DNA from: Embiotoca jacksoni
Lineage: Eukaryota; Chordata; Actinopteri; Embiotocidae
Direction of reading: 5' to 3'
DNA length: 64,000 nt
Assembly (NCBI GenBank): GCA_022577435.1
Contig: JAKOON010000027.1
Span: 4,460,820-4,524,819 of the forward strand
Numbering within the stretch: position 1 is the first letter of the stretch; every line of letters starts with the position of its first letter. The position numbers and the translations under genes were made by a program. The notes beneath the pieces were generated by a model. That model made no database searches, was not told where the DNA came from, and saw only the letters and a program-made list of their open reading frames with translations. Of this stretch, positions 45,770 through 57,957 are shown piece by piece.

Positions 45770-48320
45770 CTCATGTTCAAAAACCAGGCAAGAAAATGCA
45801 ATCCTCCACAGACAGAGTTCCAAGCCCCCTCATCGAACCGAGTACTTCCTGATTGTGAGATGACAACGCCAGCAACTGCAAAAATTGTGCTGCCTTTATT
45901 GCATGTTTGTATGACTTTTAAACAATTTATTGCTAAAAGCACTGTGGTGCAGTGGTTAGCGTTGATGCCTCCCAGTCGCAAGGTTCCAGATTTGATTCTT
46001 GCCCTTGACTGTAGTCTGAAGTATTTTTTAATTTTTTTTTGGCCGAAAAAAAAAACGTCATACGACGTATGACTTTTTGGTGATTTTTTTTTTAGATGAA
46101 GAAAAAGTCATACTATAGTATGATATTTTGGATGACATACTGTAGTCTGAAGTATTTTTAATTTTTTTGGACAAAAAAAAAAAAACGTCATACTATAGTA
46201 TGACTTTTTGGGGATTTTTTTGGATGAAGATAAAGTCATACTATAGTATGACGTTTTGGACGACATAGTGTGGTATGGCTTTTTCTTCATATTTTAGACA
46301 ACGTACTGTAGTTTTAAGTATTTAAAAAAAAAATTGGGCCAAAAAAACCCATCATACATCTCAGTCTAAAGGTCCTGGGTTCGATACCAGCCTGGTACTT
46401 TCTAGGTGGAATTTGCGTGTTCCTATGCTGTGCCTTTTTTATGATATTTCGGACGATATTTTATTTTATGACTTTTTTTTTATCACATTTTGGAGCATAA
46501 GTTCAACTGATGTTCACATGAAACTATTCTCCACTTCGGCTTTCAAAATTCTCGTTTGAATATTTGCTACTTCCACCAAAATCTGCAGGGTTAGGGTTAG
46601 GGGTTATGGTTAGGGTTAAATTGTGAAAAAAAAATAGTCATATTTTGGACGAAATGCCATAGGATGAATATTTTTGTGCTATTTCTGACGACATTCGATA
46701 AGTATGACTTTCGTCCATTTTATGGAAGCCACCACAGTGGCGCAGCTGTCAGCATTGTCGTCTTGCAGTCTGAAGGTACCAGGTTTGATTCCTGCCCGGG
46801 GCTTTCCACATGGATTTTGCATGTTCCTGCAAAACTAATAACTTAAACGTAAAGTTTGTCATCCACAATATGGACAACTATCTTATTCATGTAGTCCTTA
46901 ATGTAAAAGAAAAAATATTCAAGCAAGGGCATGCAATCCTATCCCCATCGAACCCAGAATGTCCTGATTGTGAGATGACAACGCTGGCATGGAACCATGG
47001 AAGATCAATCCATGGTGTAGTGGTTAGCATCATTGCCTTCCAGTCAGAAGGTTCCAGGTTCAAGACTCTCCCTGGAAAGGATGACATTAACATCCTTGAT
47101 TAAAAGCCAAGAATCAAACCTGGAACCTTCTGACTGGGAAGCAACAATGTTAGCATCTTCAACTGCACCATTGTGCAGTGCTATCTTCCTTAAAATGTTT
47201 AAAAGTTATATAAGTTTTATAAGTCAGACAAACAATGCAATAAAGGCAGCACAACTTTGCAGTTGTTGGCGTTGTCATCTCACAATCAGGAAGTACTTGG
47301 TTCGATGAGGGGGCTTGGAACTCTGTCTGTGGAGGATTGTACGTTCTTGCTTGGAGTGCGACTCTTTGTTACATTTACGACAACATGCATGATCACATGC
47401 ATGACATTTCTTTTACATTATGGATTACATGCATGATAACATGCATAAGTTAGTCATCCATATTAAGGATGACATATTTTACTTTTAGGTTATTACTTAT
47501 GAAAAAAAAAGTAATTTTCGATTGACTTTTTTCACATTTTGGACGACATTAAAGAAGTATGACTTGTTTGTGCTATTTCTGATGACATGGTACAAGTATG
47601 ACTTCCATTCAAGTTATGTTAGGCAACACAATGGTGCAGTTGTCAGTGTTGTCATCTCAGTCTAAAGGTCCTGGGTTCAATACCAGCCTGGTACATTCTA
47701 TGTGGAATTTGCATGTTCCTATGGCTTGCCGCTTTTGTGATATTTCAGACGACATACTATTTTTATGACTTTTTTTTTATCACATTTCGGGCGACATGGC
47801 TTTTTTTTTTTTTCACATTTTGGACCATAAGTTTAACTGATGCTCACATGGAACCCTTCTCCACTTCGGCTTTCAAAGGTCTCGTCTGAATATTTGCTAC
47901 TACCACGAGGATCTGCAGGGTAAGGGTTAGGGTTATGAACTGTTTTTCACATTTTGGACGACATGTTCTAAGATTACTTTTTTGAAGTAGTCTTAAGTAT
48001 TTTAATTTTTTTTTGGCAGGGAAAAAAAACGTCATACTATAGTATGACTTTTTGGTGATTTTTTTTTTGGATGAAGAAAAAGTCATACTATAGTATGACG
48101 TTTTAGACGACATACTACAATGACATAGACAATGACATTAAAACACTTAAGACCACAGTGTTTTTAATTTTTTTTGGCCAAAAAACCCGTCATACTATGA
48201 GGGTTTTGTGGGTTTTTTTGGATGAAGAAAAAGTCATACTATAGTATGACGTTTTGGACGACATACAATAGTACGGCGTATGGCTTTTTCTTCATATTTT
48301 AGACGACATACTGTCGTCTT
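45770..48320. repeat. composite repeat block: tRNA-like units, inverted arms and palindromes
   Basis: The block is built from three parts. First, at least seven diverged copies of a tRNA-like monomer with B-box-like GGTTCGAT/GGTTCCAGGTTTGATTCC, in both orientations (approximate positions 45790-45870 minus, 45947-46011, 46357-46430, 46732-46830, 47013-47075, 47105-47170 minus, 47265-47345, 47632-47720). Second, long inverted arms 45791-46011 and 47113-47345. Third, tandem A/T-rich units carrying the palindrome GTCATACTATAGTATGAC near 46.06-46.25 and 48.03-48.25 kb. A segment of about 260-285 bases is directly repeated (46357-46618 and 47653-47937). The tRNA-like monomer matches a sequence I remember as common in teleosts. 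No open frame of a transposase or reverse transcriptase is present. Confidence 0.9.
46588..46618 (+). repeat. short interstitial telomere-like repeat
   Basis: GGGTTAGGGTTAGGGGTTA is followed by TGGTTAGGGTTA. It recurs, shorter, in the directly repeated copy at about 47918-47936, so it belongs to the repeat unit rather than marking a telomere. Confidence 0.9.
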
Positions 48321-50460
48321 AAGTGCCAACAGGCACTATTAGAAAACTATTATGACAACATTAAGTAGATATTGACATTTTTTAATATATTGCTCTTTAA
48401 GTTTTCTGCATTTTGATTTCTTTGAAATGTTAAAAGTTTGAATAAAAAAATAAATAAATGCAGTTTGCCTCACTTTTGCTGCTTTGTATTTTGTAAATTG
48501 TATTCACACTGTCTATTTATATCCAGTAGATGGAGCCAGTGGTTCGTGTACTCCAGCTATAGCACACAGATTAATAATTAATTTTGACCTGTTTTGTCTG
48601 AACCCGGTGTTTCACCTTTTTGACTGCTGAAACATTAAACTTCCTTGGTGTGATCACTGTAATTAACCTATAAAAGCGTCAGAAATGACTGTTTGGAAGA
48701 TTATTGTTTCAGCTGTTATTCCGACATCACCATAATTCTCACAAATCTTCGCTGTGCTAACTTTACATGACCTGGAAAGTCCTCGTGAAAACAGCCACGT
48801 TCTCACGGTGGAGAACAAACCGCTGCAACAGTTTTTAATTGTGTTGGCATTCCTGAAGTTATTTTCTCAAATGACCGTTTCTGCTTTTCTTGGAGCAAAA
48901 TAGTTGACGTGCAAATAAAAGCCTTTTTTTTATTTTATTTTTTTTCCCACCTCAGCCACTTATTATGAGGTAACTGTTTCAATGTGAGATGAAGTCATTT
49001 TGAATGATTGGGTTTTTCCTGTAATAATCCACACATCGCATTTCTTGGCAGAAATATGTGTACACATACATACTGTTTACACCATAATATTTTTCCATAA
49101 GCAGTCACACGTGTAATATGAAACAGCTGCGAAGAATTTCACAGCAACCACGAGCTGTTTAATGGGGAAAAAAAATGATGATGCTGTGAAATGTTTGATA
49201 TAAATTCTACTATTCATATCTGTAGTTCAATGGAATTTTGTACACATTTGATACTTACTGTAGATTTTGCATGGATTATCAGTTGATGACATAAACCAAT
49301 TTAAAATTCTTTAAATGGTCCTTTTTTTCAAATATTTTACAAACAGTAAATACAGTGTAGTTGTCATTATATGCATCAGCACATTTTGTGAGTTTCTCTT
49401 TTTAAAATATACATGTTAAAAGTTGAATTTAACGTGAATTTGGGACTTGGTGTGTTATAATTTCAGAGGGTTAGGATCACAACGTTTCTTGAGTGAAGGA
49501 GCTCTTACGTGGAGTCCTTCAATGCAGCATCCCTTAAATGTACCTTTGAACAAACATTGAAAATGTTTCCGGACTTACTTACAACCTTCTCCTCCATTGT
49601 TTAGTCTAAACAGACATCTGTTCCTTGTAATCCACCATTTCATTCATTAATGAGACAAAATGTTATGCACAAGCAAGCAGGGGGAATGGGAGTTGTGTAT
49701 ACCTTACATGATGTACATACAAAGCAGTAGAAAAAAATATATATAACGCATAGGATGTACAAGCTTGAATAACTGGACTTCATTAAGTTTTGGTCATTCA
49801 TCTTTGGCTCATGCTGTTCTTTCCTGCACATGCAATGTTTTCTCTACTGTTCTATATGTGAACGCTGAGAAAAACAAACTGTCACTGAGGGGTCTGCAGC
49901 TTTCCACATGTACCTCAAACACCTAAATATTTAGTTTGAGTCAAGCTGAGCTAGTCTGAGCCAGTCAATTAATCTTTTCAAATGAGAGCGGGGTCAAACA
50001 AACCAAGATGGGTGCATAATGAAGCCAGCCCCTTAATGTCTGTGAGTTGTGATTGAGCTTAGTACAAAGGACATGCAAACAATGTCTTATGATGCTTTAC
50101 AGTGGGGAACACAGCTGCAGTTGTCCCTTTTGCTTGGCAAAATGTTTCATTATTTCAACACTACAAATATTTGACACTGAAACATTTCTGTTCAGCTTTC
50201 GTGTTGATTTTGAAAGCTGTATAAATTACCCATCAAGCCCAGGTCCAAAGTCTAGTACTCATAAATTATAATTAATGAGTCTGGCAGGTGTTTTTTTTTT
50301 TGTTGTTGTTGTTTTTTCAATACCAGTCATTTTTAGCTGAGCAGAGCACATTTAAGTGAAGGGATAACAGCCGCACATTAAGGGCTTTCAATGGAGCACT
50401 CTGGAATAACAGAAGTTCGGAAATGGGCCCCTTGTGTAGGTTTGAGTGCTTGGATGAAGC
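48321..50460. other. intergenic AT-rich DNA
   Basis: Nothing recognised: no splice-bounded conserved frame, RNA gene or named repeat. Small T and A runs only. Confidence 0.6.
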
Positions 50461-50462
50461 TT

Positions 50463-50482
50463 CCCCCCCCCCCCCCCCCCCC
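50463..50482. repeat. poly-C tract, 20 bases
   Basis: An uninterrupted C run in AT-rich intergenic DNA. Confidence 0.93.
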
Positions 50483-53400
50483 GGTTCTCTTGAGCAGGCT
50501 TCAAGCTCTGGGAACCCTCAAACCAAAACAAAAAAAAACTAGGCGAGGATATTTTCAACCTCGGTGCAAGTTTGTCCAGGTGGCACAATTAACCTTCCAG
50601 TTTTTATTTTTTCTGCATTCTTTTAATAACAGGATTGAGCTGATGCTTAACATTTTCATGTTTTAAAGAAAAATCATCAATAATTACAGACATCCAATCT
50701 GTGTCATTCATTTTAGTAATCAACCAGATATCTGCCCATACATCTCTTCTATTGATATAAAGCTCATTTCAAACTAACAAACATGATTCAATGTTTTAAC
50801 AGCAATTATGTCTTGCTATCGAGTCAACTTGTGCCAAGGAGGTGACAGAGAAGCTGACAGCTTCTTTGCTTTGACTAACTCCAAAGAGCATAGGAAGCAT
50901 TTGACTTCTGCGGCCTTGAATCCTGGTCTGCTTCGGAATGCGTCGGGTAGTGCTCGATGTGATTAAAATAATGGCACTTGGTGTTGTGGTGCGTGCCGGC
51001 ATGCCGAATATAAAAGCTGGATGTAGCCTCTGTTTAAATAAACATTACAGTGTAAAGTCTATTGTGTCTAACACGTTTACAGGGAATTTGAGGAAAGGAA
51101 GTACTTCCTCTGGGCTTCAAATGTAATGTATTGTTCGTAGTCGTAAGTTTTGTTTTGGAGTGATTTTTTTTTTTTTCTTTTTCTTTTTGGGAGGGCTTAA
51201 CTTTAGGATCAGTGACTTTATAAAATACAATGCTATGCTAAAGGAGAAAGAAAGTCATAGTAAAAGAGATAACTGATTACACAACGCACACAGAATGAAA
51301 GGTTGCAGAGTCCTGACATGCCATAGCTTCCCAACGCCACTCACATCCTGTCTGTTACTGAAAAACAGACGCACAATTCCTCTCGGTTTCCTCCGAGTGT
51401 TTCCTGCTGTCAGTTGAAGAGTCCAGGCCGACACCCTTTTCTTCAACCCTCTGGGATTTAACCTCTTACAGGGTGGAGAGGGTGAGCTTCCTTCCCCGTG
51501 AGAAGGCTTGGAGGAGGAAGGACCCTGGGTGGTGGTGGTGGTGGTTGGAGGGGGAGCATACGGCTGGCTCCATCATTGCAACGGGAGGAGGTGGCAGAGA
51601 AGAGGCCGAGATGTTTTCCAGAAAAGGCGTTCCCTGCAAATTCTCTCTCTGAATGAAAAAAGCTGGGGTGGGGTCGTGAGGGATTTCACGACAAAAGACA
51701 GAGGAGAAAATGGACTGGACGGATACTTCACTACTCCATCATCTGCACCTCCCTTTTCCCTCTTGTGTTCATATTTTGCCAGATATGTGTGTGTGTGTGT
51801 GTTGAACATATCCCAAGGAGGTGTTCCTATGGTCACAGCTCCTGGATTTGGAGGGATGTATTCCTGAAGTTGGACCTATTCCAACGCAAAGGAGCTTGAT
51901 GTGATGGCCTTGCCAGTGTTCCTGATTTGTTAATTAATGCCGACTCATGACTGCTGAGATACAACATTGTTTCAAAAATGCTTTCGAATTTCCCTGTGCT
52001 GAAAAAGCTGAGCGGTGATTTAATCATCATTCTGGTAGAACATTATCACATAAAAAGCATAAATGTTCAGATGGGACTAATTATCTGCCAAACCACAAAT
52101 GAGACGAGACAGTAAAATGGCCTAATCTGTTTTACAAGGACTGAAAGTGATATGCGAGACAGACTGTCGCCAGAATAAAGATTCAAATGAAAGGTCAAGT
52201 ACTGTAAATCAAATTTCTATGATAATAGTTTAAAAGGCCGCTATCTCCATTTCACCATTGTGAACTATACACTACAGACATGAAAGAGTAAGTGAAAGCC
52301 ATATTGCAATTCCTCAGTCTCACTAGTTAATATTATACATCTGCTTCCTGGAGCTCTGCCTGAGAATTTGGTCCTCATTGCTACTCAGAGGGATTTCCTG
52401 TTGGATGCAGTGCTGAATCACTGGATTTACTCCAAAAGCCATTTCATCTAAAGGAGAAGGATGTGAGTAGATGACAAGGTCTGAATTTCATTTTATGGGC
52501 ACTTTTTTTTTTTATTTTTTTTTATTCTCCTCCTTCTAAACAGGATGCTGCCTTTACTATGTATCTTGAAATTTAGGAAGAAGGGAGCATTTCTGACCAT
52601 TTATAGGCTTGAACATTTACTCAGCAAACCGAGCAGGCCCGTGTCGACTGACAGTGGCCATAGCCACCAGCAGATTAACGAGCCATTAAGCCAGCCATTC
52701 GCAAACCTCAGGCTGGCCTCTACAGCCACGCATCACCAGCAGTTTGCACGGTTTGCCCTAATACTGGTGCAACCTCCTAAGTGAGCAGCAACAGTTAGTT
52801 AGATTTAGACACTAGAGAGTTGGTGCAGAATATAAACTTTAAAAAAAAGCCTGAGTGAGGCCTTTGCTGTGGAGTTGGACCTGCAAGAAACGACTGATGG
52901 CAAAGTCCTTGGAAGTCTGGAAGCAGTACAGTCAATGGTGCTGCCTTAAAAGTGGTTACAAGTCTCCTGATGGTAACACTTATGCATGTCAGTATTTGAA
53001 TGATTACCGAATAATGTGTGATACAGAAGTTTTTTAAACCACTGAGGAATTCTGATTAACCTCAATCCTTCTCATTTCCAGGAACTTTTTTGTCAAGCAT
53101 GCAAATGGTGAAGACGTTTGCATGAGGACCACACACAGCGGGATCCCGCACCTCCACTTTAGGTAAAGGGTTTATTTACACGGGCACTATATGTATCATC
53201 CAGCTCAAAAAGGGAAAAACCAAATACATCTGGATACAATTTCTTTCACATGGGCTCAAAAAAGTAGAGAAAATTTTGAGGGATATTTTTTTGTTTCTAT
53301 AAACACTGCATGAATCATTTCAGAAAAAAAAAAAAAAAAAAAAAAAAAAGGCAAACCAACCAGCTTCTTGGTTTGGATAACTATTTAGCTGACAATCTCC

Positions 53401-54093
53401 ACTGCCCTGAGGCTAATGGAAGAAATTCACCTCCTGTCATGCCGTTTCCAAAGCATCTGACATTATCTCAGAACCGCCGGATGTAAAGATGTGAGTTACC
53501 AGTCCCCGTATTTATTCCTTCTGTTAATACAAGAGCAATATTTAGGAATAATTCTCCCATTTCCTGCCCTACAAAGTTTCAGTGACGCTAATTTGAGTCC
53601 TGGTCGGTGACACACAAAGGCAAAATTATATGACGATAACTGTGGATTTTGTCCCACATTCTGCACAGTGCAGTTGTTCTGTGATGGTTTCCCTGAACAG
53701 GACGAAAGACAAGGCTGAATATAACCTTTTTAATCAACTTATTTTCTATAGTCATATAAATGTAACTCCAAGTGCTAAACCAAATAAGAAATAAGAGTAA
53801 GCTAAAAAAAGAACATGACTGCATACAGCATGTCAGCACTCTGAACCAACTCTTTGAATTGATTCAGTTGTTCCAACTGAGGTGTAGATGTTATCTATGA
53901 CTGCAAAAACACATTCTGTACAGGCACTGAATGATGTGTCTACACGTGAGGCACATTTGCATAAATCCAGGATAGCTTTTCACTGGCTGTAAATACACGA
54001 GCAGGCTGCGTAAATCACGGTGTCTCTTACTTCGGCAGCGACCTCCCCGATATCTTGTTGACTGGTTGCCCTGTCACATGCACATACATTTTG
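50483..54093. other. intergenic AT-rich DNA
   Basis: It contains a GGT run (51527-51546), a GT run (51787-51801), T-rich tracts (52503-52526) and a 26-base A run (53324-53349). A splice-bounded open stretch at 53083-53163 is noted separately; otherwise no gene is recognised. Confidence 0.55.
53324..53349. repeat. poly-A tract, 26 bases
   Basis: An uninterrupted A run. No retroposon body was recognised just upstream. Confidence 0.93.
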
Positions 54094-54167
54094 CATGATA
54101 CATGCAAAATACACGTGCACCTCCATTTTACATGATACATGCAAAATACACGTGCACCTCCATTTTA
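54094..54167. repeat. perfect 37-base tandem duplication
   Basis: Units 54094-54130 and 54131-54167 are identical and begin CATGATACATGCAAAATACA. Each carries CACGTG and ATGCAAAA. Confidence 0.96.
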
Positions 54168-55011
54168 CATGATTTAAGCGGTGAACCTCGGGGGCTTTTA
54201 AAAACCACACTGTGAATTTTGGACATGTTTAGAGGGGTGTATTTATAAACGGCAAGCCCACCCGGCCTGGCATGTTTCGCATGCTTTGGGTGTTACCAGA
54301 ATTGGCACCAATAAAGGCCAGTGGCATTCCTAGAGCCATCAACATTGGAGGAAAAAGAGCCAGCTTTGACAGAATTTGGGGTAGAATACATTACGTCTCT
54401 CATATTAGGTGGAGAAATTAGTCACTCTAATGAAATTAGCAGATGCAATATTGACTTTTAACTGGAAACTGTGGAGTCTAAAGTGACTGGGTGTGTCTGC
54501 AGCGCTGACAGATGTGAGTATATGTCAGGTCAAAAGGGCAGGACCTTCCTCTTTAGCATGTCCAGAAAATAGCAGCCCACTCTCGCTCTCCCTCTCATTT
54601 ATAACACAAACACGCACATTAGGCAGATTTGGCTGCAACCCGCTTTTGAACTTTCCATTCCTCTGTCTGCGGTTTCAAATAAATAAAATAAAATTAAAAA
54701 AAAATTCCACCAACTTATTTTGCAGTCTTGTGACACATCATCAGAAAACACAGTCTAATGCATTACAACAGCTTAATGTTTAATAATATAAAATCACTTA
54801 TGAAACAGAGACAACACAAAGTGGAATGTTGTGGAGTTTTCATCGTACAGTACGTGCAGCAGTCTGTAATTTGAACTGTGCTTTTGAAGATCAAATCTCA
54901 ATTTTATTTTCAATTAGACCAGGCTTCCAGATACCTGATACCTCATAACAATAATAGTTCTATTGGCAGCAGGAAACAGAGCCTGTCCCTCAAATATAAT
55001 CATGTTTCTAT

Positions 55012-55146
55012 TTAAAGGAATAGCCGAACATCTCATACAGTTTTTGCCTGAAATTAACAAACACGTTAAAAAGTGATAACTATTGAATGAGAATGAGCAA
55101 GAAAGTGAATATGCACACCACTTATGATGTCAAACTATTCCTTTAA
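55012..55146. mobile_element. short MITE with perfect 12-base terminal inverted repeats
   Basis: The left end TTAAAGGAATAG and right end CTATTCCTTTAA are exact inverted repeats, extending imperfectly (CCGAACAT and TTTGACAT). The termini match the element at 6917-7213, so both belong to one family; this copy is 135 bases and internally deleted. It is flanked by T/TA-rich sequence that could be a target-site duplication. Confidence 0.82.
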
Positions 55147-57499
55147 GAATTTTGTTTTGATTTTAAATTGTTGCAGTTTGTTGAGCTCCTACACTGAACA
55201 GCATGCAAGCAGAGAAGATGAAGTGAAAACTGGTTCGAGATCCTTTGTGTCATCGGGTTTTATCAGATATTCAGACCGAAATGACAGTCCTAGTACAGAC
55301 GGTATTGCGGTTTAACCTTAATTACTTCATCAATGATACTGAACGTGTAAATGAGTTCAAGTCTCTCTGAATCAACTGCAGGTTCTATTATAATCGGTGT
55401 GCTGTCAAGCCAAAAGGGGACATCATTTCACTTTTTGATGCCTCGAACCAAAAGAGAGCAGCAAACACACGGTGTTATTCAACTACAAGAGGCTGCAGAT
55501 GGTTATAAGGACAACAGAAGAAACAGAAATCAGTGAAAAAGAGAAAGAACGATAGTGAAGTCGTAAAAACAAATTGACTTGCAGTTAAATTGTATTTGTT
55601 ATTTAACCTAAAATTAAACACTGGTGTACATAATGATCAGTATTCAGCACGCCACTGAAATCCAATCATGCTTTGGCTAAGTTTTCTAAAGCTGAACTGT
55701 AGCTTCACCTGCAATTCAGGAAACATAATGTTAATGTATAACTGTGCATGCGTAAAGGAAAGAAGTGTAAGCACCATATGCAGTGTGTGAGGATATACAG
55801 CGTAGCCCAGGAAACCCGTTGACTTCCTCTCTTTCATTTCATGTGCACAGTTGAGGAATTTGCAAGGCACAGGCTTTAGAGACAGGAAATTCGATTTTAA
55901 GAAGCAAACTTTCTTTTTTTCTTGTTTTTTCTTGTGTTTTTTTAAACTTGTATTGAGCAGCAACAGCGAGGCCAGGCCACGAGTTAGTGATCAAACAACG
56001 TCATGAGATAATTGAAATTATAACCATATTATAGCTGTGATCTAACTCGACTGAAAGATTGTAAAATCAAATTATATCAGGAAACACTAAAAGTTCCATT
56101 TTCCTTTATATAGCCACCTGAAAAGGAACAACAATCAGCAAAACAAGAGTCATTGCTCTTGCAGGAGGAGCTTGTGTGGATTTCCTACAAGCAAAGATGA
56201 ATCACGTCATTCCAAGTAGGGAACTGAGACATTTTAATTGCATACGTTAATGTCTCTTGGCACCATATATCTTCCTACTCAGGACTTGGAAACAATGTTA
56301 ACCTTTGTAGGAAAGCAGTGTTTCTTGTTGGGGCGAGCTGCTGCCTTGTCTGCTCCTCATTACTGCTCTAATGATAGACCAGGTAACTCAAGCTCAGTTA
56401 GCTCTTTAAATTAAACCTCTGTGTTTGTCTTTACATATTTTTTTTTTAAATCTTGTTTCCTCCTATATGCCATGCTTTGATTGCACTTTCCTGGTGTGTT
56501 ATCTCCCTCCTTTCCTCATGTGTGCCCTGCCTATACTGACATCCTCTGCTCTCAGTTTCTCCCCTTTTAACTCATCTATGTGATGAGTTGGCTGTCAGAA
56601 AAGTTCAGACAACAAAAGCAGCCCACCGTTTCCCTAAATCACAACTTGTCAGCTGTGAAGCAGCAGTCTTGCTGTGTGCTACAGGCCCGGTTATGGCCTG
56701 CCTACAGTAGCTACAGTATTTGGCTGAACTGGTCGGAAACCGCAGCGTCAAACAAAGGCTACAGTGTTCTCGTTCACACATACGTGCTGCAACAAAGAGC
56801 GCCTAACATAGTCCGTGACGAGATACAGTGGACTGACAGTGACTTGTGCTCTCTCATGTCACCTCTTACAATTGGATACTTACATCCTCTCATTTGTGAC
56901 ATTGTCAGTTATTTTCATCCCCACTGCATGCTTCATGCTGTCTGTCTTCTCTATCTGCCTCATATTCTGTTGCCCTCTTATTCTCCCTCACTATTTTCAT
57001 CCTTGCTTTGCAGCGCCCCCCCCACCGCTTCTAAATTCACCAAATTCACGAGCCATCTTCAGCCAGCCAGATGCTTTTTATTTCCCTCCCTCATCCCTGC
57101 AGTTCCTCCAGAGAGCATTTTCCAAAAAAGCTCTTACAGCCTCTTCCTGCCCCTGAAGCTCATAGCAGCTCCTTCCACAGGATTCTGGTCTGCAGACGAA
57201 GACAAATGTCGTAAATCTTCATTACATCACAGCTGCTTCGTCAAACTGTGACGACCAGGTCAGCCGAAATGATTGCACGCTGGCATGCTCGTCGAAGGCT
57301 CCGCAGAATCCTTCAATAACAACAGTGGGGTGATGATGGTATGATACAAATTTTCAAGGTGGGAGGGTATTGGTCGGGCTTGTTTTGGCAGATATAAGCG
57401 CAGTGGGATTTTGGATCGGTGTAAAAGTTTAACCGAGTATGTGACACATAGCAGCTCTTTGTTTGCCGAATAGCAGACAGGGGGCACTGGGCTGCCATG

Positions 57500-57536
57500 C
57501 TGGCTCCTGTTGTGCCCACTGCACAACAGGAGCCAG
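57500..57536. repeat. perfect 16-bp stem, 5-base loop hairpin
   Basis: Arms 57500-57515 (CTGGCTCCTGTTGTGC) and 57521-57536 are exact reverse complements around CCACT. No T run follows on either side, so it does not look like a simple terminator. Confidence 0.95.
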
Positions 57537-57957
57537 GACATCAGCGAGTCATTGCTAATAAACTGCACCTAATAAACAGTGCAGCACCACTTCCCTCATA
57601 CAGGCAAATCCTTATACGACAGTTCCTCGTCTGAAGACCTTCTAAGGACAAGAAGACAATGAGATTTATTTCCTTTGCTGCAGCTGTGACTGTGTGTCTG
57701 CACAGATCTGGTTCACTCCAGGATGCTCTCAGACCACTCAGCTACGCTGTCCGGTTGGGAGCCCTTTCTGCCATTTACATTCCTGCACATATTGCTGCTA
57801 CATAAACAGAATAAATGTGCACAAGCTGTATGCAGCAGTCAAGGAATTGTTACGGAGCAGCTTTTCTTTCCTTCAGGTCCTGTACACATTTGTTGATTTA
57901 TGTATTGTTATTAATGAAAAGCAAACTCACAATAATTCTAGCTGCCAGTTAAATTCC

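Larger units (their letters stand above)
54168..57957. other. intergenic DNA with one long open frame
   Basis: It holds a small MITE (55012-55146), a 223-codon open frame (56580-57251) of uncertain meaning and a 37-base hairpin (57500-57536). No conserved family was recognised. Confidence 0.55.

Noticed and set aside
46357..46430. Possible tRNA gene (B-box-like GGTTCGAT)
   Set aside because: No full cloverleaf can be drawn and the unit recurs many times in diverged form; it is a tRNA-like repeat monomer.
46588..46618. Telomere sequence
   Set aside because: Only about four imperfect units, repeated in the second copy of the same segment; it is part of the repeat.
46050..48260. Regularly repeated palindromes resembling a CRISPR array
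   Set aside because: The DNA is vertebrate, spacing is irregular, the spacers are themselves repeated, and no cas genes exist; it is an interspersed-repeat structure.
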